Positions 36,501 through 45,403 of a stretch of 64,000 nucleotides of DNA are shown piece by piece. How positions within the stretch are numbered: position 1 is the first letter of the stretch; every line of letters begins with the position of its first letter. The stretch is from Legionella sp. (GTDB lineage Bacteria; Pseudomonadota; Gammaproteobacteria; Legionellales; Legionellaceae). The stretch covers positions 1-64,000 of the forward strand of contig JAUXWR010000504.1 of assembly GCA_030680075.1 (NCBI GenBank), in the 5' to 3' direction. Below the pieces are notes generated by a model. The model did not search any database. It was not told where the DNA came from and saw nothing but the letters and a program-made list of their open reading frames with translations. The position numbers and the translations under genes were made by a program.

Positions 36501-39500
36501 CCAGAAGTAAGTTCTATTTCTACATGGGCACTTAACGGTTTGATGTTGCGCACCACTAAAGGAGAGCCTGCATGGCTTGTGGGGTTAGAGACAAAAGACG
36601 TTTCCGGGTTCGTGGCTGAGCTTTTGGAAAGATATAAAGAAACCAATCCAAATTTTATGAACGATCTGCTTTATAGTGTTCAAGCGGTCTCACGCAATAG
36701 ATTTTTAGAAATTTACCCCCTTATATGCAACTTACTCTCCAATAAAATCGCCAAAAAAACCCAAAAAATTTTCCAGAAAGCAGTTGAAAATGATTCGGAT
36801 TTCGATAGCCTTTTTAAGACTTGGTTGAAAGAGCAGCCTTATTGTGATTCTCCTGAAAAATATTGCCAGGAAATCATTCAAAACCGCCATAAAACTAATC
36901 TGATTGAAATCAGCCACAGCCGTGATATCAGCAGCCTGCATTATTTATTTGAGCAGGAGGCATCTCTGCTGGATACGCCAGTTTTTTATGCAGACACTCC
37001 GAGCGATCTGATTTGCTCGGCACCTTTTATTCACAGAGAAGGGGAAATCGGGGTGTTGAGGCAGGGGCCAGGAGGGCCTTTGTACGATTTTCTTATAAAA
37101 AACAGGAACTCGGCCAAACCGCCTGTGCTACTCATCAATTACACTGGATTTACGGCACAAGACATTGTTCATTTTAACAATATGCTTGATGACTGTCGTA
37201 CGGTGGATGGGATGAAAATTCCTGATAATCTAAAAATCATAGGCTTTATTAATCCGAACAACGCGGACAATTATCAGGGCGAAGATTTTTATTCTCGTTT
37301 CGATAATAAAAGTGTTTGTCCTTTTAAAGAAGCCAGTTTGGCAAAAAATATTCCCTCATTGTCTTTTCACGAGAAACAAAATGATGCTGAGGTTATCGAT
37401 TTGATGCAGGCGCTCAATTGGGAGGAAATGCTTTTAGGCCGCTGGATAATCAAAAAAGATCGCCTGATTTTTAAAAAAGGTATGCTTGAAAAAGCTCTGG
37501 CCAAAAAATCCACGATTCATATCCAAAATGGTCTTTGGGAAACCCCCAAATTCGTTCAGTTTTGGCGTTTAGCACTTTTACAGGGGTATGTCGAACATGC
37601 CGGGCGGCGGATTGTGGTGCCCCGTGACTTGCGGCTTTCCAAGGCTCAGGGATATGATGTGGACTATCTGGCTGCAAATACTTTCTGTTATGAAGGTCTT
37701 GCAGATACGCCTTTTGTACTGAATCCATCCCTGCTTGGACGGTTTTTTACTCGTTATCATTGCGACCCAGAACACAAAACGCTGGAAACTGAACCGGGTA
37801 TTCTGGCGCTTCATAAAAACCAGCAGCTGGTTCTTAACGTCACCCGCAGTATCTCTGAGCAAGAGTGGGCGATTTTATTACAAGAGTGCCGTAAATATCA
37901 GATTAATTTGCAATTATATTTTGCGCCAGGAGTCAAAGCACCGGATTTGTTGAAAAATATACCTTTGCAATCTTCGGTATGTAACAAAAAAATTCCTACA
38001 GAGCGTACGTACATTATTTCAAGTACTGACCCCGATGCCACTGTGGAATGGTTTAAAGCAAAGGATCCTGAATGGATAGTTGTGGATGTGTCTGAATGCA
38101 AACCCTCTGATCTTCTAAAAACATTGGGTGGCCATTTGAACCAGGATACCCTCAATTTTGAATTTTTTGAAAAGGAATCCTGGCTGCTAAACGCATTGGA
38201 ATCTGGTAAAAAAGTAATATTAAAAGGTCGCATCCATCCTGAACTTGCCGATCATCTGGCACCTCTTTTATTAAGCCGTCAAATGACGTCAGAAGGTTTC
38301 GGTACGCTTGCCATCGTTACTGATATGTCTAAAGAGCTCCATTATGCCCACTACTCAAAACATGAGGTAAGTGGGGATTTCAAACGGGATATTTTAACAA
38401 AGTACTTTGCTCTTGAAGAAACAAAGACACTGCCGCAGAACGCTTTTGAAAAAGAACCTTTATGCCGGCTTAAGACAATGCTCACTCACCTTCGTATCCA
38501 TCCGAGTACCGACCCAAAACAAAGCTGGGAAGGAATGGAGTCTTTGCCTGGAAAAATCCGTTTGGAGCCTTTTGATAGTGTTAATTCAGCGGCTATTGCC
38601 AGAAATTTTGTAGCAAGACGCCGGAAAAAGGTACAAAATATCCTTGAAAACTCTCCTTATGTTTGTCTAACAGGTTTGAGTGCGGTGGGTAAAACCACTT
38701 TTGTGCAATCCATTCTACACAACGACAGTAATCACCTTTACCAGGGCGCGGCGCAAATAAAAGACTGGGCACTGGATAATTCAAACTTGCCCAAATATTT
38801 GTTCATTGATGAAGCCAATATGGGCAGGCGTGATTGGTCTGAATTTGAAGGACTCTTTCAAAATCCGCCAGGTATATTAGTGGATGGGCGATTTTATCCC
38901 CTGACTCCCGAGCATAAAGTGATTTTTGCGGCCAATCCGGCCAATTACGGCAATGGCAGAAACCTGCCCGCTCTGTTTAAACGTCACGGCAATGCAGTAT
39001 TGTTTGATGTCATGCCAATGGAATATATCTATGAAACCCAACTGAAAGAAATTTTTCAAGGCACAGCACTGGCTTCCCAAACGGAGGCGATTTGTCAGGA
39101 AATCATGGCTGTATACCGCTTTGTGTTAGAGTGTTCTGAGCATGAGCTGCTTATTTCCCCTCGTGAGCTGCAGATGATGGCACTATTGGTGTTGGCACAT
39201 CCGGGTGCTCTGGAAAATCCTTTAAAGTGGGCTAACTATTATGCCACCACTCTTGCAGCTCCTCTGGTGCCTGCAAGCTATAAAAATAAATTCAACGAGC
39301 TTTTCCCGTCGCAAACTGAATCACTAGTCAATGACATACCTGTTAAGGCTGAAAATTATCTGGATACCCCACAAAGGCAACCGGTTAAAACTCTGTTGAA
39401 AGATTTTTTAAGCCTCCACCGTTTTCGCCAAATTCAAGCGGGCAATGATCTACAACGGTATGGTGGATTGGGTGGCATTATTCTGGAAGGGGAGCCTGGT

Positions 39501-40124
39501 ATTGGTAAAACAGAACTTGTCCGCCATTGCCTCGAACAGGAGGGACTGCCCTATACTACCATGCCAGTATCCATGGGTCTCTCAGACAAAATCAAATTAC
39601 TTCTAAAAGCTTTTGATGAAGGCAGTATTGTGGTGATTGATGAAATCAATAGTTCCCCAATGCTTGAGCGCTTGCTCAATGATTTATTGATGGGTAAAAG
39701 CCCTGATGGGAAACGTCCAACCAAACCAGGTTTTATGATAATAGGCACCCAGAACCCTGTTACTATGGCTGGTCGGCAAAAACCGGCTGTGGCACTGGCA
39801 AGACGTTTTTTTACGTTGAATGTTGATAATTATACTACTCCTGAGATGCAAACCATTCTACAAAGCAAAGGCCTTAAAGCTGATACATCAGAAAAACTGG
39901 TGGACGCGTATAATAGACAAAAAAATCGAGCACAGCGGGGCGGTTTAAAGCCGATACCTACTTTCAGGGATTTATTGCGAGAGGCTAAAAAGATTACTGA
40001 TACCTCGCAAATAATAAAAAAATTGGGTGCAATCCATAAGTCTGGTTTTTGGAATAAAAAAAGACCGGCTGATGAGTCCTTCAGTGAAAAAGGCGCCTGT
40101 AAAGGCTTTAGTTATGTAAGTTAG
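33528..40124 (+). CDS. Giant LRR / C58-like / tandem AAA+ protein
   Basis: 2198 residues, no signal peptide. Residues about 280-730 carry degenerate leucine-rich repeats (such as CPNLRYLSLRGSNIT). A YopT/C58-like motif set follows: Cys825 in AGICRTLSQLF, His909 in NPWHAVGVKK, and Glu924-Pro-Asn926 in HFYEPNS. Two AAA+ modules of the MoxR/midasin type end the protein: Walker A GLSAVGKTT near 1718 with Walker B LFIDEAN near 1761, and GEPGIGKTE near 1987 with VVIDEIN near 2038 and an arginine pair in ALARRFF near 2090. This suggests a substrate-recognising ATPase remodeller, probably aimed at the host; the protease-like part is the least certain. Only a weak ribosome-binding site precedes the ATG. 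Confidence 0.82.
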   Translation: MFPPEFYYVDNEDGIHYIREPQGELDVDKLIKSQPCWKVQSFLKNEKRKTLIVADWRAQNWTNRQVEDYILVFKQLLLNGFDVYAWQGDGFVHLHPQKIKSFMKKMTPELTDNILKNASIALALESDKLLVVDDHWLEWLKTREQPIPPRKLFASDFKPIDGTQVALQVVEIASQAKPILAELALNEVSPEAFAAFKNMQTLLPSLPCQQHWQRVVLSSAMATELLSTGVIKEDNFEFKQENLGNCSVFILNDDEYRVSNWHTLLRDNYKTLNLQQTTQPPENFLQTFEFPVLDVLYLHYTKLSREDIRHLLNSPRLQLFNYQSSRRREKLTEGLPLTNIKKFYAESTPFDEDDMHWFLSHQLKELSLPGSNCFNNPLPDFDFSALEYLVVRSSNITAGNFYQILKTALNLQELYSGKTTIVSEEFWEDLHLPQLKKWSTYSAKISPHHIRCVLQSTKVLSNLDIDYLEDLNESCIFETINFPELKELHAADAGLSVKDIDWIFQHMKKLTVLDLGNNKFLDHDFSFDVHCPNLRYLSLRGSNITAINLEKILTQAPNIEFLNLMECMNLEDDFSGEWVLKNLTDLNIGWSSLSTNNFIKFLRDGNQLITLNFGGYANCQPGFMQELAFPELENLQCGGANLVLEDVKKIMATSPKLQTFTIWGATNYCTDIFKGLNFQWMKDLDMSYPRFGNQDLINVLKSMPNLKKLNITHSKFLNFEDPVLKAYLKDIPEVLMEVDKDEVNSSELVEALSSKEHVLLASKKRYQHSPEKNFHTKPTPRDFKFQFSGKNKSKNQAMVIEKLSQYLTLKSEHTALIPKIQAGICRTLSQLFIDETDEFWTDFLDNINDWDGFRFTLSEKLKKQFQQLLEFIKADYELSPNINKTWLGVNVYEVLETLPMPAIFSNPWHAVGVKKTADGWHFYEPNSKKGSKLCDLEQLKDLLRRRLGTHIMIDGVHSVSIDDINADHFVSTGGILSLRQSTNKKELLSMLPEVSSISTWALNGLMLRTTKGEPAWLVGLETKDVSGFVAELLERYKETNPNFMNDLLYSVQAVSRNRFLEIYPLICNLLSNKIAKKTQKIFQKAVENDSDFDSLFKTWLKEQPYCDSPEKYCQEIIQNRHKTNLIEISHSRDISSLHYLFEQEASLLDTPVFYADTPSDLICSAPFIHREGEIGVLRQGPGGPLYDFLIKNRNSAKPPVLLINYTGFTAQDIVHFNNMLDDCRTVDGMKIPDNLKIIGFINPNNADNYQGEDFYSRFDNKSVCPFKEASLAKNIPSLSFHEKQNDAEVIDLMQALNWEEMLLGRWIIKKDRLIFKKGMLEKALAKKSTIHIQNGLWETPKFVQFWRLALLQGYVEHAGRRIVVPRDLRLSKAQGYDVDYLAANTFCYEGLADTPFVLNPSLLGRFFTRYHCDPEHKTLETEPGILALHKNQQLVLNVTRSISEQEWAILLQECRKYQINLQLYFAPGVKAPDLLKNIPLQSSVCNKKIPTERTYIISSTDPDATVEWFKAKDPEWIVVDVSECKPSDLLKTLGGHLNQDTLNFEFFEKESWLLNALESGKKVILKGRIHPELADHLAPLLLSRQMTSEGFGTLAIVTDMSKELHYAHYSKHEVSGDFKRDILTKYFALEETKTLPQNAFEKEPLCRLKTMLTHLRIHPSTDPKQSWEGMESLPGKIRLEPFDSVNSAAIARNFVARRRKKVQNILENSPYVCLTGLSAVGKTTFVQSILHNDSNHLYQGAAQIKDWALDNSNLPKYLFIDEANMGRRDWSEFEGLFQNPPGILVDGRFYPLTPEHKVIFAANPANYGNGRNLPALFKRHGNAVLFDVMPMEYIYETQLKEIFQGTALASQTEAICQEIMAVYRFVLECSEHELLISPRELQMMALLVLAHPGALENPLKWANYYATTLAAPLVPASYKNKFNELFPSQTESLVNDIPVKAENYLDTPQRQPVKTLLKDFLSLHRFRQIQAGNDLQRYGGLGGIILEGEPGIGKTELVRHCLEQEGLPYTTMPVSMGLSDKIKLLLKAFDEGSIVVIDEINSSPMLERLLNDLLMGKSPDGKRPTKPGFMIIGTQNPVTMAGRQKPAVALARRFFTLNVDNYTTPEMQTILQSKGLKADTSEKLVDAYNRQKNRAQRGGLKPIPTFRDLLREAKKITDTSQIIKKLGAIHKSGFWNKKRPADESFSEKGACKGFSYVS

Positions 40125-40173
40125 TCCCCGGGGGGATGGAACAGGAACGCAACATCAATAGGTTATTCAGAAC

Positions 40174-40605
40174 CTAGCTCGTTTTTGGTATCAAGCCAAC
40201 GGATAGAATACCGGAAATGACAGAATGTTCATCGTTATCTGATGTATCCCCACTTGCCCCCGCAGCCCCTATAATTTCATTATCAATATTGACGATAAGT
40301 ACACCTCCAGGAGCAGGAATAAGTCGTCCTTTTGAAGCAATAATAGCTCCCTCCATCAAGCCAGGGATTTCATTTGCCTTGATTGCCAAACCTCGCGAAC
40401 CGATGCCCATACCCAGAGCACCATAGGCTTTAGCAAACGCTATATCAAACCGCAAAATAGCGGCTTTATCTTGACGTTGGAATGCTATAAGATGTCCACC
40501 CGCGTCAAGAATTGCAATTGACATCGGTTGCAGCGATAACTTCATACTTTCAATAAACCCTGCCTCAATAATGGCATTTGCTTTTTCCAGCGTTAATCTA
40601 TTCAT
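40174..40605 (-). CDS. GlcG/HbpS family protein (DUF336)
   Basis: A 143-residue cytosolic protein of the GlcG/HbpS-like family, with the typical opening (LEKANAIIEAGFIESMK), ILDAGGHLIAFQRQD, and a glycine-rich C-terminal half PAPGGVLIVN..IIGAAGASGDTSDNDE. Members bind small molecules or haem or occur in glycolate and cobalamin-related loci; here there is no such context. Its end faces the end of the giant AAA+ gene. Confidence 0.88.
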   Translation of the reverse strand: MNRLTLEKANAIIEAGFIESMKLSLQPMSIAILDAGGHLIAFQRQDKAAILRFDIAFAKAYGALGMGIGSRGLAIKANEIPGLMEGAIIASKGRLIPAPGGVLIVNIDNEIIGAAGASGDTSDNDEHSVISGILSVGLIPKTS

Positions 40606-40933
40606 TATATATCCATTTAAATTGAAGGCACTTGTTTTTTATTTTATGAAAACATCATTAATCTGATCATAGTGATTCTCTTATTGTTTTATATTTATAT
40701 ATCAAAAACGTTGATATTGCATGTCGAATATTTTTCACTGATCCACCCAAATTTCCTTATTTCACATTCTAATTCACCCACAAACCAGGCGTAAAAGACT
40801 TGATTAAGCAACTGCAGAAGTAGTATTGTTGAACCAAGTGATTTCATTAAGAGCAATTGTGTATATTAATGTAATTAAAGATAATAGTATTTGAGGTATA
40901 GCTAACACCAATGTACAACGAAAATAGGTATGG
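40606..40933. other. Gene-free interval
   Basis: I see no gene, RNA or repeat here. It holds the divergent promoters of the GlcG-like and VF530-like genes. It is strongly AT-rich. Confidence 0.4.
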
Positions 40934-41185
40934 TTGATGGACAGAACTTCTAATGACCCACTGCACGGCATTACCCTAGAGACTATCTTAAATAGTTTGG
41001 TAATTTGTTATGGCTGGGAAGGTTTGGCTAAGAGAGTAAAGATTAACTGTTTTTATTCTAACCCCAGCATCAATTCAAGCCTTAAATTCCTGCGCAAAAC
41101 ACCATGGGCAAGGGCTAAAATTGAAACCCTTTATCTTGATTCCTTGAAAAATCAAGATTGCGGCAACTCATCATTACTGGAGTAA
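40934..41185 (+). CDS. VF530-family DNA-binding protein (DUF2132)
   Basis: An 83-residue protein whose core [33 protein letters not shown] and [11 protein letters not shown] matches the VF530 family of small proteins with a double-stranded DNA binding helical fold. Its stop codon sits within the ribosome-binding region of the S4-domain gene, so the two are likely co-transcribed. The biological role of the family is not established. Confidence 0.88.
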   Translation: MMDRTSNDPLHGITLETILNSLVICYGWEGLAKRVKINCFYSNPSINSSLKFLRKTPWARAKIETLYLDSLKNQDCGNSSLLE

Positions 41186-41193
41186 TAAATACT

Positions 41194-41412
41194 ATGAAGG
41201 ATGTTTTCATTAATAAAGAACAGGTTGAGCTCTTTAAAATTCTTAAATTTGAAGGTATCGCGTCGAGCGGAGCAGAAGCTAAGGATATGATAGCGGCGGG
41301 CACTGTATTAGTAAACGGCATAATAGAAAAACAGAAAAGAAAAAAGATGGTTGCAGGAGATACAATTGAATTGAATGGAGAGATCTTTCTGCTAAAGTTG
41401 GTTGCTAATTAA
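41194..41412 (+). CDS. S4-domain RNA-binding protein (YbcJ-like)
   Basis: A 72-residue S4-domain protein: FKILKFEGIASSGAEAKDMIAAGTV.. VNG followed by KMVAGDTIELNG, the standard S4 fold that binds structured RNA. The ATG at 41194 has GGAG 12 bases ahead; a longer frame from 41158 overlaps the previous gene and is not needed. YbcJ members associate with ribosomal or tRNA-related functions. Confidence 0.88.
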   Translation: MKDVFINKEQVELFKILKFEGIASSGAEAKDMIAAGTVLVNGIIEKQKRKKMVAGDTIELNGEIFLLKLVAN

Positions 41413-41448
41413 CATTTTATTATAATTTGTGATCGGGTGGGTAATTTT

Positions 41449-41952
41449 ATGCTACCAGAAATTGAAACTCAACGCACAATATTGCGCTTGATAAATGAAG
41501 TGGATCTAGACGTTGTGGCTGAATTAAATTCAGATCCGGAAGTTAGAAAATATTTTCCTGATGGAGTTCAAACGAAAGAACAAACCAGAGCAAGAATCAA
41601 ACAATTTATAGGCTTTTATAAAGAATATGGACTTCCATGTTTTGTTATATTTGATAAAGAGTCTAAAGAATTCATTGGACGCTGTGGTTTTGGTCCGATA
41701 GAGACAGGTGAAATTGAAGTTGGCTATCTAATCGCAAGAAAATTTTGGGGAATGAACTATGCCTCGGAAGTTTTAAAAGGCCTTCTTAATTGGAGTAAAA
41801 AAAATATCAAAGCCGATTTTATTATTGCTTTCGCCCCAATAGACCACAAAGCCTCGCACCGTGTGATGGAGAAAGGTGGGATGTATTACTATAAAGATGG
41901 AATTGGGCATGGGATAGAATGTAAATTTTATCGGATCAAAAACAATGATTAG
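41449..41952 (+). CDS. GNAT acetyltransferase, RimJ/RimL type
   Basis: About 167 residues. It opens IETQRTILRLINEVDLDVVAELNSDPEV, the characteristic start of the Acetyltransf_3 (RimJ/RimL) group, and has the acetyl-CoA region VGYLIARKFWGMNYASEVL, then HRVMEKGGMYYYKD. It probably acetylates an amino group of a protein or small molecule. The ATG at 41449 was preferred to a GTG 12 bases earlier. Confidence 0.88.
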   Translation: MLPEIETQRTILRLINEVDLDVVAELNSDPEVRKYFPDGVQTKEQTRARIKQFIGFYKEYGLPCFVIFDKESKEFIGRCGFGPIETGEIEVGYLIARKFWGMNYASEVLKGLLNWSKKNIKADFIIAFAPIDHKASHRVMEKGGMYYYKDGIGHGIECKFYRIKNND

Positions 41953-42371
41953 GGTTGTGAAGTTAATAGAATTTATTTATGAAAATTAGCCTTCCCAACG
42001 AACAAATCTCATCATCTGTTGTACATGCAATGACTGGAGAGCAGGTACTTTCTGCAATATGCTCCGCATCTCGATAAACCAGCTCATTTAAGACTGGTTT
42101 TCTATAAGTTATTTTATACCATAGCCTTTATGCGCAAACATTCGATGGAAACAGCCAATAACAAAAAGTAATGTTTGATACTAAGAAACTATTCAGTATT
42201 TATTACAGCTCATTAGAAGAGCTCCAGACCAGGCTAATGCGATAGTAATTTTTATTGTTTGGAACACATACAGGTAAAGGATTCTTCAGTCAATATAGTA
42301 TAATTACGGTATAGGCATGTATCGACAATTCTAATAAATTATCCCGGCATTAATTACTAAAAGGAAAGTAA
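41953..42371. other. Interval without a recognised gene
   Basis: About 420 AT-rich bases. A short frame of 32 codons beginning MKISLPNEQ near 41980 lacks a good ribosome-binding site and family. An inverted repeat AACCAG..CTGGTT at about 42080-42104 could form a small hairpin followed by a T-rich stretch. Nothing else stands out; it may be a decayed locus. Confidence 0.4.
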
Positions 42372-42878
42372 ATGAATACAAGGGTAGTTGTTGTCGCATC
42401 ATGTCTCCTGTTAAGCATGCCTGTTTTTGCTAAAGGTCTTATTTTTAAGCATCTAATGAAGTCAAAACACCAAACTATTGTTAAAAATTTAAAGCCTTCT
42501 GATTTTTCAGGTGTATGGGTTGGACCATGCATGGAAGAACAGCTGGCTTTGAAAATTATTCAAACTGATAAAAATATTATCTTGGGGGATCCCGAGGAGA
42601 CAGACGAATATTTTTTAAAATTTCCTATAGATCAGGTGAAATCAAGAGTTGTTAGTTCTCTACATAGTACGGAGCATTCTTTAAGCACAACCTTCTGGAG
42701 GGGGCCGGATGAGGTATCTTTATCATATTTTAGCATAGAGGAAGGATCAGGTGACCATGCTACTTACGGTTCTTCAGTAGTTTACGAAGTTACACTGGCT
42801 TTAGAAGACGGTAAACTGCAATTTATCGTAGACAACATGCCAGAAGATATCGTATGTGTTCTTGATAAGCAAAGTTAG
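42372..42878 (+). CDS. Secreted hypothetical protein
   Basis: 168 residues with a clear signal peptide (MNTRVVVVASCLLLSMPVFA, cleavage likely near residue 20-21), so it is exported to the periplasm or beyond. The mature part starts with a basic segment and continues with the motif SGVWVGPCMEE, two cysteines in all (one near the C-terminus in DIVCVLDKQS) that could form a disulfide. I recognise no family. AAAGGAAAG precedes the ATG. Confidence 0.75.
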   Translation: MNTRVVVVASCLLLSMPVFAKGLIFKHLMKSKHQTIVKNLKPSDFSGVWVGPCMEEQLALKIIQTDKNIILGDPEETDEYFLKFPIDQVKSRVVSSLHSTEHSLSTTFWRGPDEVSLSYFSIEEGSGDHATYGSSVVYEVTLALEDGKLQFIVDNMPEDIVCVLDKQS

Positions 42879-42936
42879 CGAGTATAGATCCGTTAGAAAT
42901 AATCACTAAGTCTCTTCGCAGTTCATATCAGTATTT

Positions 42937-43725
42937 ATGAAAGGCGAAGAAATCATTTTAGGCTTGAAATACGTTGGAATGAAAATGAGATTTAAACGTT
43001 CGGATTTACCATTAGGAGAAGAGGAATTTCAAAGCTCACTCTCCATCGGCTTAATTAAACAAAGAGGCAGTGCAAAAGAAGAATTGTGTCAAACTTTAGG
43101 TATACCCTATAAACCGGATCCTAATGAAATTCCCGATTTTGATATAGATAAATCTATTATTATTAAATTATTAAATAAAGGAGCATTAGATCCTCAATTT
43201 GCCGAAACTCGAGTAATAAATACAGATGTTTTTTTTGGCAACCGATTTTCTCAAGAAATTAATGTCCATAATACCTCCATATATAGCAAATTTTTATACA
43301 ACGACCTCATTACAGAAATAGGATTTTCATTTAATACTGATTCCTTAATTCAGTTACAAAATAGCTTAAATAACTCAGATATAAAAAATTACGCAAATCA
43401 ACAAAAGAACTTTGTATGTGTGCCATTTTTTATAACCACCTGGGATGAAAAAAAAGATGCGTATCATTACACCACTATAGATATGACCAACTTTGAATCT
43501 TGGTTACAAGTGCATTTTTCTCATAATGACTCGCATTATACAATTGATGGTTTATTGAGCGAATATCAGCAAAAGATGCATTTAGATAATAGTCAAATTA
43601 TTAATTCGCCTGTGATTAAAGCCGCAATCATAGAGATAAAGAGTCAATTAGGGCGTGTTCAAAGCGACAACTCAGAGCAAAACAATGAAAACTTACAAAA
43701 GCGGGACTCTCATAAATTTAATTAA
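42937..43725 (+). CDS. Hypothetical protein
   Basis: 262 residues, mixed alpha/beta composition, no signal peptide or membrane segment, no motif I recognise. The C-terminal 30 residues are polar and Asn/Glu-rich (QSDNSEQNNENLQKRD). It lies alone between a secreted protein and a P-loop protein in an accessory region. The ribosome-binding site is weak. Confidence 0.6.
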   Translation: MKGEEIILGLKYVGMKMRFKRSDLPLGEEEFQSSLSIGLIKQRGSAKEELCQTLGIPYKPDPNEIPDFDIDKSIIIKLLNKGALDPQFAETRVINTDVFFGNRFSQEINVHNTSIYSKFLYNDLITEIGFSFNTDSLIQLQNSLNNSDIKNYANQQKNFVCVPFFITTWDEKKDAYHYTTIDMTNFESWLQVHFSHNDSHYTIDGLLSEYQQKMHLDNSQIINSPVIKAAIIEIKSQLGRVQSDNSEQNNENLQKRDSHKFN

Positions 43726-43865
43726 GAGATAAAAACGACAATTGGAATCAATAAGATAAAAGCTTGATTGGGTAAGGTAGCTGCCGGCATAAATGATTAA
43801 TAGCCTATAATTATTGTATAATAAATTGACACCACCGCTTATAGTAACTATGTGTCAGGGCTGAA

Positions 43866-45035
43866 ATGAAAACTAAAGAAGAATTGGCGGCACGCGAAAG
43901 AATTAAAAAATTCAAAGCCGAAATGTCCCATGAGCTTCCTGCCGAAACAGGAAAAATAATTCTGTTATGTGGCACATCTTCGGCTGGTAAAACGAGTATA
44001 TGTACTGCCGCCCAATCTGAAGCAAGCAAAACAGGCCATAGCTGGATTGTAGACGGGGCTGACGTTGCTTCAGAAAAAGCCTGGACACAACCCTCTGAAC
44101 TTGCCGGGAAAAGATACCTCAGCGCCCAAGACCATTTTGTTAACGCGATGAAGACACATACTGATCCATCCGTAGTAGATGCAGCAGCAAGCATGTTTGG
44201 AGCACGAACGCTGGCTGTGGCAGTATTTTCCAGACGATGCCTGGGAAACCCAAAGGTTGATCAAATAGATTTAACACCAGGGGCTTATCTTAAAACCCAA
44301 GCCATAAAAATTTATGATGCACTATCACCTGAGAATAAAGAACAATATACCTCTGATGGTATTGAAAATTTGTTAACTATTATTCGAGATTGCCCTGATA
44401 CAGGTGCATTCTTTACGGAGCATCCGTATCCTCCACTACAACAATTAAATGAGCATATGCTTGAACGAGCAATTATCAGAGCAAAAAGGGGCGAATCTAC
44501 TATCTTAGACGTAGTAGGCGATGAAACTATCGGTGATCAACGTATGGTTGATGAATTTAAGGCCAGACTAAAAAGTGCTGGCCTTCCTGATGGAACGGGA
44601 ACCGTTGCAATTGCTCATTGTCCTGTTGATACTCTAATAGACAGAATTGATGGCCGAAATACAAAAGCTATTATTGAAGGCCGACTGGAAGAGAGAAGAT
44701 TGTCATTTTTTCCGTTTAAGCAATATGGTGATATATACGAAAGAGCACCAATACTACCGGAGCCTGGGAAGCCAATCGTAGGTGAGGTATCAAGACAAGA
44801 TATAATAAGGGCTGCAAATAAATTTGGCAAAGTAATGGACGATGCTATACCCCTTCTGAATAAATTGGAATTTACTGAGGAAGATGAAAATGTGTTTGTA
44901 GTATCAAGTATACAAAGTGATATTATCTTTCAGACAGGAAAAGTGTCTGCTCAACAGATTGCAGAACAACTTTGCGAAAGAGCATTTGGAAATATGTCCA
45001 ATATAAACGACACTGAAATAAGTGTTGGGTACTAA
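43866..45035 (+). CDS. P-loop NTPase/kinase-like protein
   Basis: 389 residues. A classical P-loop, GTSSAGKTS, lies at 36-44 after an amphipathic basic N-terminus, with IILLC before it, as in small-molecule and zeta-toxin/chloramphenicol phosphotransferase-like kinases. Downstream elements that could be a Walker B or catalytic region are STILDVVGDE (near 215) and an arginine-rich stretch IDRIDGRN..LEERR (near 255-280). No established family fits closely. It may be a host-directed kinase given the setting, but that is inference. Confidence 0.72.
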   Translation: MKTKEELAARERIKKFKAEMSHELPAETGKIILLCGTSSAGKTSICTAAQSEASKTGHSWIVDGADVASEKAWTQPSELAGKRYLSAQDHFVNAMKTHTDPSVVDAAASMFGARTLAVAVFSRRCLGNPKVDQIDLTPGAYLKTQAIKIYDALSPENKEQYTSDGIENLLTIIRDCPDTGAFFTEHPYPPLQQLNEHMLERAIIRAKRGESTILDVVGDETIGDQRMVDEFKARLKSAGLPDGTGTVAIAHCPVDTLIDRIDGRNTKAIIEGRLEERRLSFFPFKQYGDIYERAPILPEPGKPIVGEVSRQDIIRAANKFGKVMDDAIPLLNKLEFTEEDENVFVVSSIQSDIIFQTGKVSAQQIAEQLCERAFGNMSNINDTEISVGY

Positions 45036-45058
45036 TCAATTAAATACAGCTTTGAGGG

Positions 45059-45135
45059 TGGTGCGCCCGGAAGGATTCGAACCTCCGACCCTTTGGTTCG
45101 TAGCCAAATACTCTATCCAACTGAGCTACGGGCGC
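45059..45135 (-). tRNA. tRNA-Arg (ACG)
   Basis: The minus strand folds into a complete cloverleaf: acceptor GCGCCCG/CGGGCGC, D-arm with AGCTCAGTTGGATAGAG, anticodon stem TTTGG/CCAAA around loop CTACGAA (anticodon ACG), T-arm GGTTCGAATCC. The CCA end is encoded. The DNA-encoded A34 is normally converted to inosine. Confidence 0.96.
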
Positions 45136-45140
45136 ATAAC

Positions 45141-45230
45141 TGGCGGAGAGAGAGGGATTCGAACCCTCGATGGGATTTCTCCCATACTCCCTTAGCAGGG
45201 GAGCGCCTTCGACCACTCGGCCATCTCTCC
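45141..45230 (-). tRNA. tRNA-Ser (GCT)
   Basis: A class II tRNA on the minus strand: acceptor GGAGAGA/TCTCTCC, anticodon loop CTGCTAA (anticodon GCT), a long variable arm (GTATGGGAGAAATCCCATC region), T-arm GGGTTCGAATCCC and encoded CCA. It lies five bases upstream of tRNA-Arg in transcription order, so the two are probably one transcript. Confidence 0.96.
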
Positions 45231-45403
45231 AGTCAATTGCGGCGAAGTATATCAGTTATTTGCGCCTCGTCAACGAAATAAATTAAATTATTTTCGAGAA
45301 TTTACATACTAATAGATTAACTGGTATCTTCTAGGTAATAAAAATCTGGCGGCGTTATCGCTCCATTGAATTAAGACAGGTAAAACCGCTATTGGGAGGC
45401 GCA

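Noticed and set aside
45059..45230. Integration site at the tRNA pair
   Set aside because: Both tRNA genes are complete, and I found no integrase or repeated tRNA 3' end nearby.
45093..45281. 62-codon frame containing RRERDSNPRWDFSHTPLAGER
   Set aside because: This is the translation of the antisense of two tRNA genes, a well-known annotation artefact.
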